Source: Osedax fenrisi (taxonomy: Eukaryota > Annelida > Polychaeta > Sabellida > Siboglinidae). From it: DNA of 64,000 bases. Position numbers and translations under genes: made by a program. The stretch spans positions 83,254,077 through 83,318,076 of the forward strand of contig OZ025242.1 in the NCBI GenBank assembly GCA_964019155.1, read 5' to 3'. Positions 35,940 to 47,129 of the stretch are shown one piece after another; the first letter of the stretch is position 1; the number at the start of each line of letters is the position of its first letter. Under the pieces are notes generated by a model. It ran no database searches and was not told where the DNA came from. It saw nothing but the letters and a program-made list of their open reading frames with translations.

Positions 35940-36835
35940 CATATTATATATAAATTTATAATATTATTGTATTTTTTCTTAAGGGGATACCATCGTTTGG
36001 TTTACATGTAAAAGATACGAAAAAATGCTATTTTTAGAAATCTATTAACTCAAAAAATATTCACTTTTTTAATTTAATTTTTTTTTAATCTATTAATAAT
36101 ATTCCATATTTGTATATTATATGTTGAAATTTATAGATGTTTACAATTCTTTATGTTATACGTTTCTAAAAAAAATAATTGAAATATCTGATACAAAATG
36201 TTAATTTTCCAACTAAATTGTTAATTAAAATGTTTTAAATAAATATTTTTTAATTTTGACAAATAACTTTAATCTTACAGGTTTTATCTAGTTATATTTA
36301 AAAAATGAAGACAAAATATTCAATTGTACAAAAGTTAATACTAGTTATGTCAGCAAATAATATAATATAAACAAAATGAATAATGTAATGAACATAATTT
36401 AAACACCATTTTAAAGATAATATTTGAAATATTACAATTTTACATTAAACAAAATTTGAAATTCAATTTTTTCTTAAAAAAATCAATGGTATCCCCTTAA
36501 ATAGAACTATAAATAAAATCATAAGATAAAAAATGTACATATTTGTTTTTTATTATCTCACAGTTTTTTTTATAACATGTGGAAGTCTCCAACTTCTCGA
36601 GGGGTCCATTTGTATCAGATTTGAATTCAAATATTAATATGTGATTCAATCAATAAATATTATTATTCCTATATATATTAATATATTAACAATATAATGT
36701 AATATAATATAAATGAAATATATAATAATAGCTGATTATTAACTAAAACAGTCACCACTGAAATGTATACTACATTAACAAGTTAGTAATAGACTAAATG
36801 CATGTTAATAATGCATGGGAAATGATGACATCTAC
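35485..36835. repeat. Local direct duplication (35485-35880 and 35962-36835)
   Basis: Both copies have ATTTTnTCTTAAATA, ATAAATATTATTA..., ACAGTCACCACTGAAATGTA and AAATGCATGTTAATAATGCATG in the same order. Copy 2 is longer because of a TTAA-flanked MITE (35983-36496). Copy 1 keeps the uninterrupted TTAAATA at 35501-35507. Confidence 0.85.
35983..36496. mobile_element. TTAA-type MITE (piggyBac- or Kolobok-like), 514 bp
   Basis: Ends GGGGATACCATCG and, inverted, GGGGATACCATTG, flanked by TTAA at 35979-35982 and 36497-36500. The duplicate copy to the left has a single TTAA at this place, an empty site. No coding sequence. Confidence 0.88.
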
Positions 36836-37282
36836 TTAGTAATGCATTGTTATTGAATACTACTACATGCAAAGCTTTGTTAATTATTGCCACTTAGATA
36901 TTATCTTTACAAAGATGAAAGTGAAAGTTATAAAAGATCAAACTATAATAAAAAAGGTATAATTATAATTATGATTTATTTTTCATTATTGCTAGTTATT
37001 ATAATATATTATATTTATTGTGTATTTCAAATATGTTGTATTCAAGTGTAGATTATTTCAATTTAAGCTTTTAGTATACATAATAATTGTAATTTAACAA
37101 AACTCTAAACAAAATATTATTTCTATAATTTATCAATAATTAAAAAAAATATTATTTCTATAATTTATCAATAATTAATTGTATAAATAACAAAGCTCTA
37201 ATGCATTAATACACATATAAATTTATATTTGGTTAACACACATAAATGCATACATAAATATGCACACACACACACACAAGTG

Positions 37283-37355
<73 letters not shown>

Positions 37356-37639
37356 ATGTATGTGTATAATATGTAATATTCACGTAATTATAATATAATA
37401 TACAAATAATAGATAATGTATATCATTAACATTATTATAATATATATATATAAATATATATATACCTTATATTTTTGATTATATGTATTTATATAAATAG
37501 ATAAAGTAACAATACCTACATTGTTATAATAATGAGAGTAATGAATTATTTTTCATTATATTTATTTTGGATCAAATATATACAACATATTATTATTTGG
37601 TTCGATTCCACGGTATCATTGGGTTGTATACAAAAAAAA

Positions 37640-38000
37640 TGTAGAATACCAGATAGAGGGTTTTACACAGTAGATATATAGGAATCCTAGAATTCCTAGA
37701 ATTCCATATGTTTTGAAGAGGATTTCCACAGTAGAAATAATAATACATTTTAGAGGGTTTTCCACTGTAGATATGGAGAATATCATATGGTTTTAAGAGG
37801 GTTTTCCACAATAGAAATTAAGAATACCATTTAGAGGGTTTTGTACAGTAGAAATTAGAAATACTATTTAGAGGGTTTTCCTCAGTAGAAATTTAGAATA
37901 CCATGTTGAGGGTTTTATACAGTCGGTTTAATAATAGAATACAATTTATATGGTTTTAAATAAATATTTTTCTTAAATACCCTTTCTATGGTTTTCTGCA
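37640..38000. repeat. Tandem array, about 37-bp units (AGAGGGTTTTCCACAGTAGAAAT)
   Basis: About eight units, each with TAGAGGGTTTT, then (C)ACAGTAGAAATTAGAATACCA. The left units are more diverged and contain CCTAGAATTCCTAGAATTCC. Ends 230 bp before the candidate exon at 38231. Confidence 0.8.
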
Positions 38001-38230
38001 GTAAATAACAGTCTATAAAACCATCATTTTTAACAGTGTACCCCCTAATTATATGTAGGGCTTTACATTCAAGGGCGTATGTTATGGCGTGTATGCTCTT
38101 TTTCGGTATATATCCAAGAAATCCTATAACCTCGAGGTTATATGAGGTCTTGTCTCATCCCGCCACTAACTCCGCCACTAATCCGGACACACCCTTAACT
38201 CCGCCCCTAATCCGGACACGCCCCCTATAG

Positions 38231-38371
38231 AGTTACTTCTACAACAACGACCACTTCAACTACACGCAGACGAAAGCGGAGACTACAAACTTACCGAGGA
38301 AATATTCCTGTTGATGCAGAGTGATACTATCGAGAACTACTACATCTACCCGAGCTGGCTCGATAACACAT
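38231..38371 (+). CDS. Candidate orphan exon, 46 codons, unrecognised
   Basis: A GC-richer island in AT-rich DNA with acceptor TAG at 38228-38230 and donor GTTAGT at 38372. In the only fully open frame (from 38233) it reads LLLQQRPLQLHADESGDYKL then TEEIFLLMQSDTIENYYIYP and SWLDNT. EEIFLLMQSD weakly recalls the penultimate helix of RGS domains (IFxLMxxD), but I cannot place it in a family. No partner exon with matching phase (1 base in, 1 base out) was found nearby. It could be part of a gene with very long introns, or a relic. Confidence 0.4.
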
Positions 38372-39293
38372 GTTAGTTATAGTATCCTCTCCTACTACAT
38401 TAATTATCTCACGGCCTACCGGGTACGTGCCTATTGCGTAATAGTTTTATTGTTATAATTTATTAAATTATTAGTTATTACAGCTCATTTAATATATGTC
38501 CATGTGTGTGTGTGTATATATATTGATATAGGCAACCTACCAACTGTAGCAATACTAAATGTTGTTGATATATCTAATAATGTAGACAATTGGTTGTAAT
38601 GATAATCTGCATAGATATAAGGTTGATTAATTCATCTCATTATTGTGGTTGATGTAGTTTTCCTAAGTTTCTCACAACGTACTATCTTATGTAGATATCA
38701 TGAATAGAAAACCCCGTAACGCTTGAACGCTTTACTCAAGATTGAAACATATGCTGAAGTTTCAGTCGTTTACAAATTATCGACAATGAATGTTAACGGG
38801 TTTGTAATAATGATTCTATTATTGTTAATGATACTTATATTATTATTACTGATACTTTTAGTGATAGTGCTAATAGTTATCATTAGTGATAGGTCCTACT
38901 ACTTATAACATTAGTTATAAGGCATCTATTATTAGAGTTATATATTTACTAAATCGGTTACGCAGCATAACTTATGCTTATACATACTATAACTTACGCT
39001 TGATCAAATTCTTGCGTGTGCATTGTTAACTAGTTGTATACATTTTCCTATGTCACTATGGTAATGAAGGAATGCTCTATTAGCAATATTTGTACTAAAC
39101 AATTATATACTAATTAAATTAAGTGATAGATTTATTTCTATTACTTTTTACTTTTATCAGTTATATGACTAAATTAATAATATAACTAACATTTCAGATA
39201 ACGTAATATATATTAATTTAGAGATTTGTAATCAATAATATATATATTTAATTTAATTAATTAATTTCTAGTTTAATTAGATTCCTTTACTTA

Positions 39294-39335
<42 letters not shown>

Positions 39336-39708
39336 ATAATATAGTAATATAATTAATTACGATATGAAATGATATATCTAATAATATATTAAGTTTGTAA
39401 TTCCTGATATATAATAATAATGTCATTTATTATTAATTTTAACATTTCCCAATAATTAATAGTATAATCGTATATCTTTTGAATATTTATTGTAATCATA
39501 TATATATATATATATATATATATTACTTTCTCTTTTGTTTTTTTATTATTCATTGTTTAATTATTTAATATTAATATAAGTATTTAATCTTTCAAATACA
39601 TATTTTCATATATAAAAATAAATTAATCAGTCTTATTTATAGTAGTATATTATTATATTTATATTATTCATAATACATTAATATTAATAATATCGCCATT
39701 ACAACTAA

Positions 39709-39831
39709 TACTATTACGCGAAGATGGGTCAGTTCTGTTATTCTTGTAAAGTGTTTGTCGTTCTGGAAATACTTGACCCGAATGCATAGTTCTAGGAAGA
39801 TGAACGAGGATCTTGCGTTGGAGTGTTCCAG
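39709..39831 (-). CDS. Weak candidate exon on the minus strand
   Basis: The minus strand from about 39831 has a CAG after a fairly pyrimidine-rich stretch and stays open through YDHLEHSNARSSFIFLELC, IRVKYFQNDKHF and TRITELTHLR to a GTAATA. Base composition is above the flanks. There is no family match, and no partner exon. The hydrophobic continuation past the GT comes from ATT/ATA repeats. Confidence 0.2.
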
Positions 39832-40424
39832 ATGATCATAGCTGCACAAGAACCGAGGTAAATACAACACATGGGCAACATTGTTCTCATTAATACAGCG
39901 ACATCATTGATTATCTCGTACATACACGTGTATGAATTGCTAGCCTATGCGAATCTGATAACGTTGTTAAAGTTGTGTTTAAACTCCAGTTTCAACGACT
40001 ACAGTCATATTTAGTTAACATCATAGACTTTAACAATATATGCATTAACTAGTAATATCTGCATAATATATACCTGTAGGCATGTATACTTTCAGAATAT
40101 ATAAATTATAGTAAATTAATAAAATGGTATTGATAATAATTTATTTCATCGCGTTAAAACATAAATTTACAAATTATAATCTCATATTATGTAATTAATA
40201 AATAAAGTTTACTATACATATTATTTATTAAATCATATTATCAAATTTAACTATTTGTTGTAGGTCTTAGAAATAATAAATGACTAAAATTATTCCTAGT
40301 ATATATCTGTGATACTGACTATATCTTAATTATTGGTATATTAATTGGATAACAAATTAATGTTGATCTAAATGTTATAATATATTACATTATCAATGAT
40401 TTTAGAAATATTATCATATGTGAT

Positions 40425-40468
<44 letters not shown>

Positions 40469-41045
40469 GTTAATAATTTATCAAGATTTACTTTTTGGTA
40501 GAATTTATTTTATCAACACTCAAAATGTTTTTTTCATATATTTATCATTGATGCGAACATTTTCTGAATATTTATAATTATCTATTTCATAATTATTGAT
40601 ATATTCATATTTAAATTCATGCAAAAATACTATTATGGCTAAATACTATTACTAATTCCACGCTATATACAACAGGGAAACTATAAGGGATGTCATACAA
40701 ATTCTGAGAAACATAACCAATCCACAAGTGTATCATCAGGATAAATAATACTTGGGAAAAGAACAATTATCTCAATATATAACATCAACAACAATATTTA
40801 ACAAAAATTTAATATTATGTAATAAAATTATAAGAAAAATTATATTCCAATAGTTTAAACTATAATAATTATTAGTATATATTATATAATAAATAAAGGT
40901 GAATAATATAATTTATTTGTTCTTGTTTATTAAAATTATAATAACAAATACATAATAAATGTAGTATCTATTAAATTAAATAATTATCTATATAATAAAT
41001 GTATAATGTATTTTTCTCGTGTGTAATTCTATAGTAATTAACTAT

Positions 41046-41340
41046 AATTAGTCTGGGGTATGTGTCTCAGTGGGACAAGCAACAGCTAGTAAGCCAGAGG
41101 TCCCGAGTCCGACTCCAGGCAGTTCTTGCTTTTCTCTTGTTTATCAAGAACTTAATAAATGATAAATCAGAATACAAGAAAAAAATGTTACTATTTGTAT
41201 TGTATGGTCCGGGGCCCCTCGCATTTATTAATAACATGTACACGTCTATGAATTATTGAGGGGTCCATGTGTATCCGCTATTTGTATTGTATTCAATATA
41301 TATGTGATATTTCAATAAATAAATATTATTATTATAATTA
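41046..41340 (+). mobile_element. tRNA-derived SINE-like element
   Basis: GTGTCTCAGTGGGACAAGC resembles an A box and GGTCCCGAGTCCGACTCC a B box 35-40 bp later. The tail GAGGGGTCCATGTGTATCCGCTATTTG and (TCAATAAATA) ends recur at 35614-35665 and 36596-36665. No tRNA fold closes, so it is not a tRNA gene. Confidence 0.55.
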
Positions 41341-42234
41341 ATTTATTATAAATATAAATATGTAATTGATAATACGTATATAAAAAATTAGCGATAAAAT
41401 CAATGTATAAATGATGATTAATTATATATATATATATATATATATAAAGTAAACATATAAGTATAGTCATATAACTTTTAACATTTCTAGAAACTCCCCC
41501 TTGTGGTCAAGCTAAATAACACATGCCTATACTGTAGTGTGCAGTGATTGTAATAATCTTTTATAGGTTTAGTTCATTATTTAATATAGCTATAATAACA
41601 GGGATACACCAAATAAACATAAACTATCAATCTGAAATAATATATGTAATTATCTAAATAATCTTAAAATCCCTTAATACTTGAACTAGTGTTACTTATT
41701 TTAAAGTGACAATCATCGCCCCGATACTGATAAACAAAACCTTTCTCATAACTTATAAGAAAAGCATCTTCCAATACCACAAATACTATCATTGATAAAT
41801 TTGTTTTCTATTCTGAAATATATTTATAATATGTATATTAAGATATATAAGATAAATTCTACTGGAAGTTATTTTTAGAATAATATATATATATATGTAC
41901 ATAATGTCCATTTATTGTTTTTCTTTATAATGATTACAATAATAAAATTTATCTTATCTTATCTTATATATATATATATATATTATTTTAATATATCACT
42001 ATCATTGAATAAATTATATCGTTATACAAATAGTTAATAGTATTATAATGTAAATATATTTATATTTCAATACAATTATATTACTTCAGATGATTAATAA
42101 TTAATTTAAAATAAATCCAAACATAATGTAATTTAATTAAATTATGGGCGCCTAGATTTTATGTCTTTATTTTTATTTTTTTTATAAAAATAATAATATA
42201 TGATATATTATAATTTTATTTTTCTATATTATTA

Positions 42235-42260
42235 AAAACAATAATAGTATATGATAAATC

Positions 42261-42300
<40 letters not shown>

Positions 42301-43875
42301 GATTTATCATATACTATTATTGTTTTTAATATATATATACTATTTTAAAGTTATATATATATATAACATATAACTATTAATTAATATTATATAGAACTCT
42401 GAGATGTAAGCAAGCATACTGACTGAGGGGTAATACTGAACGATATACTATATATCTTCTCAATACACGGTATATATACAACCATGATGACGGTTATTGT
42501 ATAACCTACTCCAATATGATGATGAGTAATTATATGACATGGTTAATATCATGTGGTTGTTATTCAAAAACTGCGTATCGGAATGCGGATGTATTATCAC
42601 ATCTCATAAATATAATATATTATAATAGAGGCACTCTGTAAGGCAATCCGGGATACTGATATCGCAGTTATGATATAGTTAACAAACTAGTCTGCACTCA
42701 GTCTGTTTGTTATTATAATCATTATACTTTACGTGTAAAGATAAATATAAATATTCGTTTAATACTAGGGGAAAGTAACCTAATACTTTAACAATAAATG
42801 ATCTTAACATTTTATGACTCGTTATTTTTATTCAAAACTTACAATATATTAATGTTATATGATTATATATATTATTGTATTTTAAAATTTTATTTAATCT
42901 TTTAATTCCGTAGATAACGGGGGTGTCCGTATTCGGTACCAATGTCCCGAATACGGATACCATATTCTATAATACGGACACACTAGATAAACTATATATT
43001 ATTGATGAATCAATCAGACAAATTACAATTACATTATTTATAATTAATTTTATGAACAATTTATTTTAATTTAATTAGTTAATAATATATTTATTTTTAT
43101 TATTTTTTAATTAATAATACACTTAAAGTATCTAAATTTAAAAAAAATAGATTTAGCCTTATTGGTGGTATTAATATTATAACGCACGCGATTTTTATGA
43201 AAATCATAATAGTTCATACGCTGCGCGCTGATTGGTTATAGGGTGTCCGTATTAAGACATCTAGAGTGTCCGTATTAGGAACTTTTATGACCTCTAGATA
43301 TATGTTTATAACTTAATGAATATTTTATAACAACTATAAAAATTATAAATATCATTTTAGAATGCTTTATTTTTTAATAATATAGTGTTTAATTTTATAT
43401 CGATACATTTGTATATTCTTGAGAAGGTTTTAAGTAGAAATTTTTTTTCATAAATTTAAAAACGTAATACAAAAATCAGTTTATTGGATATATCAGCAAT
43501 ATTTTGAATAATTAAAAAATAAAATTTACTTTTTAGATTAATTATATAATTATGAATATTTTATTCATTAAACATTTTTTTGTATGATTTATGGTTTCTA
43601 AGATACCGAGAGTGTCCGTATTCAGGCACTGTCTATATTCGGTTACTTTCCTCTATATCAGTTATTGCATTATCTTTTTGATTGACCACACGTACTTTGT
43701 TTGTCATTTACCTCGTAAATAATAAATAAGTATAGATTAAGAATGAAGAATATGTTATTCATATGTAATATATGATAATATGCATAAGTGATAAATGTAT
43801 GTATATACATGCTTGATACTTAGATTTTAAACATTTAATACTTATTTTTATGTTCAAATTAAACATATGGTGACC

Positions 43876-43906
<31 letters not shown>

Positions 43907-44127
43907 CAGTAATATATATTATAATGCAGCTAAAAAACCTCAATATATCAAAACTAAACTAATCCGAACCAAACCAAACCAAACAAAATTAAACCAGTGA
44001 GCCAAATCGAACCCAAAATATTAAATACCACATATATATATATATATATAACACGGACTTATGTAGCACTATTGCATTCAATTAATGTTATATTTAACGT
44101 TATGAAGTTATATAATAGAATTTAATA

Positions 44128-44169
<42 letters not shown>

Positions 44170-45152
44170 CCAATAGTTAATAATGGTAATATATGTTTAT
44201 GATATTGTGGATGTGAATTAATTCGCATTGACAAATATAAGTGTTCGCGTGTAATGAAATGTTATATTTGTAATACGCTCCTGTCACGTATGTATTCAAT
44301 GTTATTATTGTATGTGTTTACTTCGCATATCCTCCATATATAGTAGGTACTGGTGTAATGATAGCTATGTATATGTTATACTTAGTTATACTATTGTTGT
44401 ATGCATGGTAATATCATTTAATATTAATATGTTCTCGAAAAAAAATATATATTTAATAATATATATATAATATATGTTTAATATGAACATGAAAATAATA
44501 TTAAACATTAAAAATCTAAGTATTATCTTACATTTATGTATCACTTATGCATATCATCACATATTATATAATTATTATATATGAATAACATATTCGTCAT
44601 TTCTAATCTATAATTATTTATTATTTATGAGTTCAGTGATAATACATAGTACGTATAGCCAATAACAAAGATAATGTAATAACTGATATCGTATTAAACA
44701 TCGTATTTATATTTATATTTACACTTACAAGTATAATGATTATAATAACAGACAGATTGAGTACAGACTAGTTTGTTATCTATATCATAACTGCGATATC
44801 AGTATCACGGATTGCCTTACAGAGTGCCTCTATGATAGTTATTCTATTTGTGAGCTGTGATAATACATCCGCATTCCGATACGCAGTTTTTGAATAATAA
44901 CCACATCCTATTAACCATGTCATATAATTACTCATCATCATATTGGATTATGTTATAATATAACCGTCATCATGGTTATATATACCGTGTATTGAGATTA
45001 TGTATAGCATCTCGTTCATTATTACCCCTCAGTCAATATGCATGCTTACATATCGGGGTTCTATATAATATTAATTAATAGTTCTATATTATATATATAT
45101 ATAACTTTAAAATAGTATATATATTAAAAACAATAATAGTATATGATAAATC

Positions 45153-45192
<40 letters not shown>

Positions 45193-45200
45193 GATTTATC
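42235..45200. repeat. Large inverted repeat, about 0.75-kb arms, about 0.6-kb loop
   Basis: Left arm 42235-42767 plus 43654-43870 pairs with right arm 44490-45200. Matching inverse blocks include AATAGTATATGATAAATCAT, GTTATTCAAAAACTGCGTAT, CGGAATGCGGATGTATTATC and TAAGGCAATCC. The left arm is interrupted by an 886-bp TA-flanked element. The outer edges carry small hairpins (AAATCATAATATAT...ATATATTATGATTT). A third partial copy of the outer part follows at 45243-45355. No coding sequence; either a foldback element or an inverted duplication. Confidence 0.85.
42768..43653. mobile_element. Tc1/mariner-type non-autonomous element with TA duplication, 886 bp
   Basis: Ends GGGGAAAGTAACC and, inverted, GAGGAAAGTAACC, flanked by TA at 42766-42767 and 43654-43655. 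The right arm of the surrounding inverted repeat shows the uninterrupted site (TTTAATACnATATCAG). Inside, GTGTCCGTATT or its inverse occurs at least five times, concentrated near both ends. No transposase frame. Confidence 0.85.
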
Positions 45201-45209
45201 ATATACTAT

Positions 45210-45242
<33 letters not shown>

Positions 45243-45250
<8 letters not shown>

Positions 45251-45475
45251 ATTGAGAAGATGTATAGCATCTCGTTCAGTATTACCCCTCAGTCCGTATA
45301 ACTTCTGACATCTCAGAGTTCTATAGAATATTAATTAATAATTCTATGTTATGTATATATAGCGGCTTCGAAGGGACATTAGAGCCATAGGGCTATATGG
45401 TTATAAGTGAAAACTTCACCTAAGTTCCTGGATGGGATATAAGAACTCCACCAAATAAAATAACACTAATAACAA
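45243..45475. repeat. Partial third copy of inverted-repeat edge followed by a SINE 3' end
   Basis: 45243-45355 repeats GTATAGCATCTCGTTCA and TATTACCCCTCAGTC from 45007-45040. 45361-45475 (GCGGCTTCGAAGGGACATTA, CCTGGATGGGAT) is the 3' part of the SINE family seen whole at 50645 and 59893. Confidence 0.75.
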
Positions 45476-45477
45476 CA

Positions 45478-45517
<40 letters not shown>

Positions 45518-46600
45518 CTACTATATAAAAGAAATTCTATTTAATTATATGTGTGTGTGTATCTGATGAGCTAACTCGAGAACAGGGGTACGTCGCAAAA
45601 ATATGTTATACCCGATATTAATAACATTCACCTGTATGGTATTGGTCCGTCTTGGTCCGGACATTTTTTTAATTTTCTACCGCGTACCCGAGAAAAACTC
45701 GAAAAATTGACTTTTTGTCATTAAAAATAGTTTAATTTTAATATATTAAAATAATACAAAATAAATATTTTTAACATGTCCTATAAATATCTTTTTAAAT
45801 ATAAAAATATTTCAACATATTAGTAGCCATATCCGACCCGGCCTTGCTAGATTTTTAGATTGTTTGTCTATTAATTTTTATTAATTATAGCTATTCCTGA
45901 TTATGCTAAAATATATTATTGCTAAAAAATACATAAAAATATTTAAAATATTACAAAAAATGTTTTAAAAAAATGTCGAAAACTAAAACCTAAACCATGC
46001 CCTGCGTTGCTCGGTTTTTGATTGTTTGCATATATATTATTTATTAATTATAGCTATTCCTGATTCTGCATTGCTAGTATACAAAAATATTTCAAAATAT
46101 TACAAAATATATTTTTTTTAAATGTTCTAAAAATATTTAAAAAAATATAATATTTATATCTTATAATATTTAAATAATATAATTTATTTTATAATTGAAT
46201 AACTCTTAAAAACGAACAACTCTGGATCTAATTCGGATACAGTTAGAATTAGTAAATATTATAATATTTACTGACGAAATAATGAATAATCAGGAATAGC
46301 TATAATTAATAATAGATAAGCAAATAATAAAAAACCTAGCAACGCCGGGTCGGGTACGGTTTGGGTTTAGACATTTTTTTAAAACATATTTGGTAATATT
46401 TTAAATATTTGTTGTATTTTTTAATATATTACCACTACTTTGTTAAATATTAAACAAATATTTTTCTATATTTTGTTTGTATTTTAGCTAACATTTATTT
46501 TATTGTATAGCAATGCAGAATCAGGAATAACTATAATTAATAAATAATAGATAATAGGAAAATATTTAAATATTTAAATATTTTTACATAATTTTTGCGC
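45518..46600. mobile_element. Possible non-autonomous Helitron-like segment
   Basis: Starts TCTACTATATAAAAG, a terminus I associate with animal Helitrons. It contains inverse-oriented cores: TTAATTATAGCTATTCCTGA at 45885 and 46047, and its complement at about 46287 and 46522. GCAACGCCGGGTCGGGTA lies at 46340 and CCCTGCGTTGCTCGG near 46000. A CTRR end with hairpin was not located with certainty. No Rep or helicase sequence. Confidence 0.4.
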
Positions 46601-46737
46601 AGATGTAATAAAAATAATTAATTCTATCATAATTACGTTTTTATTTGATATTTATACACTTGGTTAATAATTATTAACTGAAATTATAATAGGAATAATT
46701 AAAAAATAAAAATGAAAAAAAGTGAATAAAAACTGAA

Positions 46738-47010
46738 ATAAAATGTTAACTATTAAATTATATTTTAAAAAAACGTAATTATTATGCATTTGAATGTTTT
46801 CTATATATATTATAAATTAAGGAAATTTGTATATAACAATAAAAAAGTTTCAGACTTTTTAGTAAATAAATATTCATAAAATTAACATTCTAAGAAAACA
46901 GCTATCAAAGTATATTGAATATTCATGTTTAATTATAATAAATTAAGATTTAGTATTTACATTTAAATGTGTTATAATATAATTATAATTAGTTTAAATA
47001 ATTAAGATTT
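46738..47010. repeat. Dispersed repeat copy 2 (partner at 2075-2350)
   Basis: Same block order as the copy in the PDE1 intron. It sits between the Helitron-like segment and the CR1/Jockey-like LINE. No termini recognised. Confidence 0.7.
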
Positions 47011-47074
47011 TAAATAATTATGATAACTTATAGCCTATAGGTTTCCAGATTGACTATCACCTGTTCTTTACATT

Positions 47075-47102
47075 ACAAGTTTTACTGCACAGTAAAACTT
47101 GT
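47075..47102. repeat. Perfect 13-bp hairpin
   Basis: ACAAGTTTTACTG, a CA loop, then its exact complement. Wider flanks (CTTTACAT / ATGTAAAG) extend it imperfectly. It could be the terminus of an element; it precedes the LINE relic. Confidence 0.6.
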
Positions 47103-47129
47103 TAGGATGTAAAGGATAGCGGACAACAG

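Noticed and set aside
38723..38908. Transmembrane-like ORF (ILLLLMILILLLLILLVIV)
   Set aside because: The hydrophobic run comes from TTA/ATT-rich low-complexity DNA; there is no family match or other support.
39796..39857. Plus-strand mini-exon (EDERGSCVGVFQMIIAAQEP)
   Set aside because: Phase 0 is incompatible with the candidate exon at 38231, and the opposite strand is equally open; support is insufficient.
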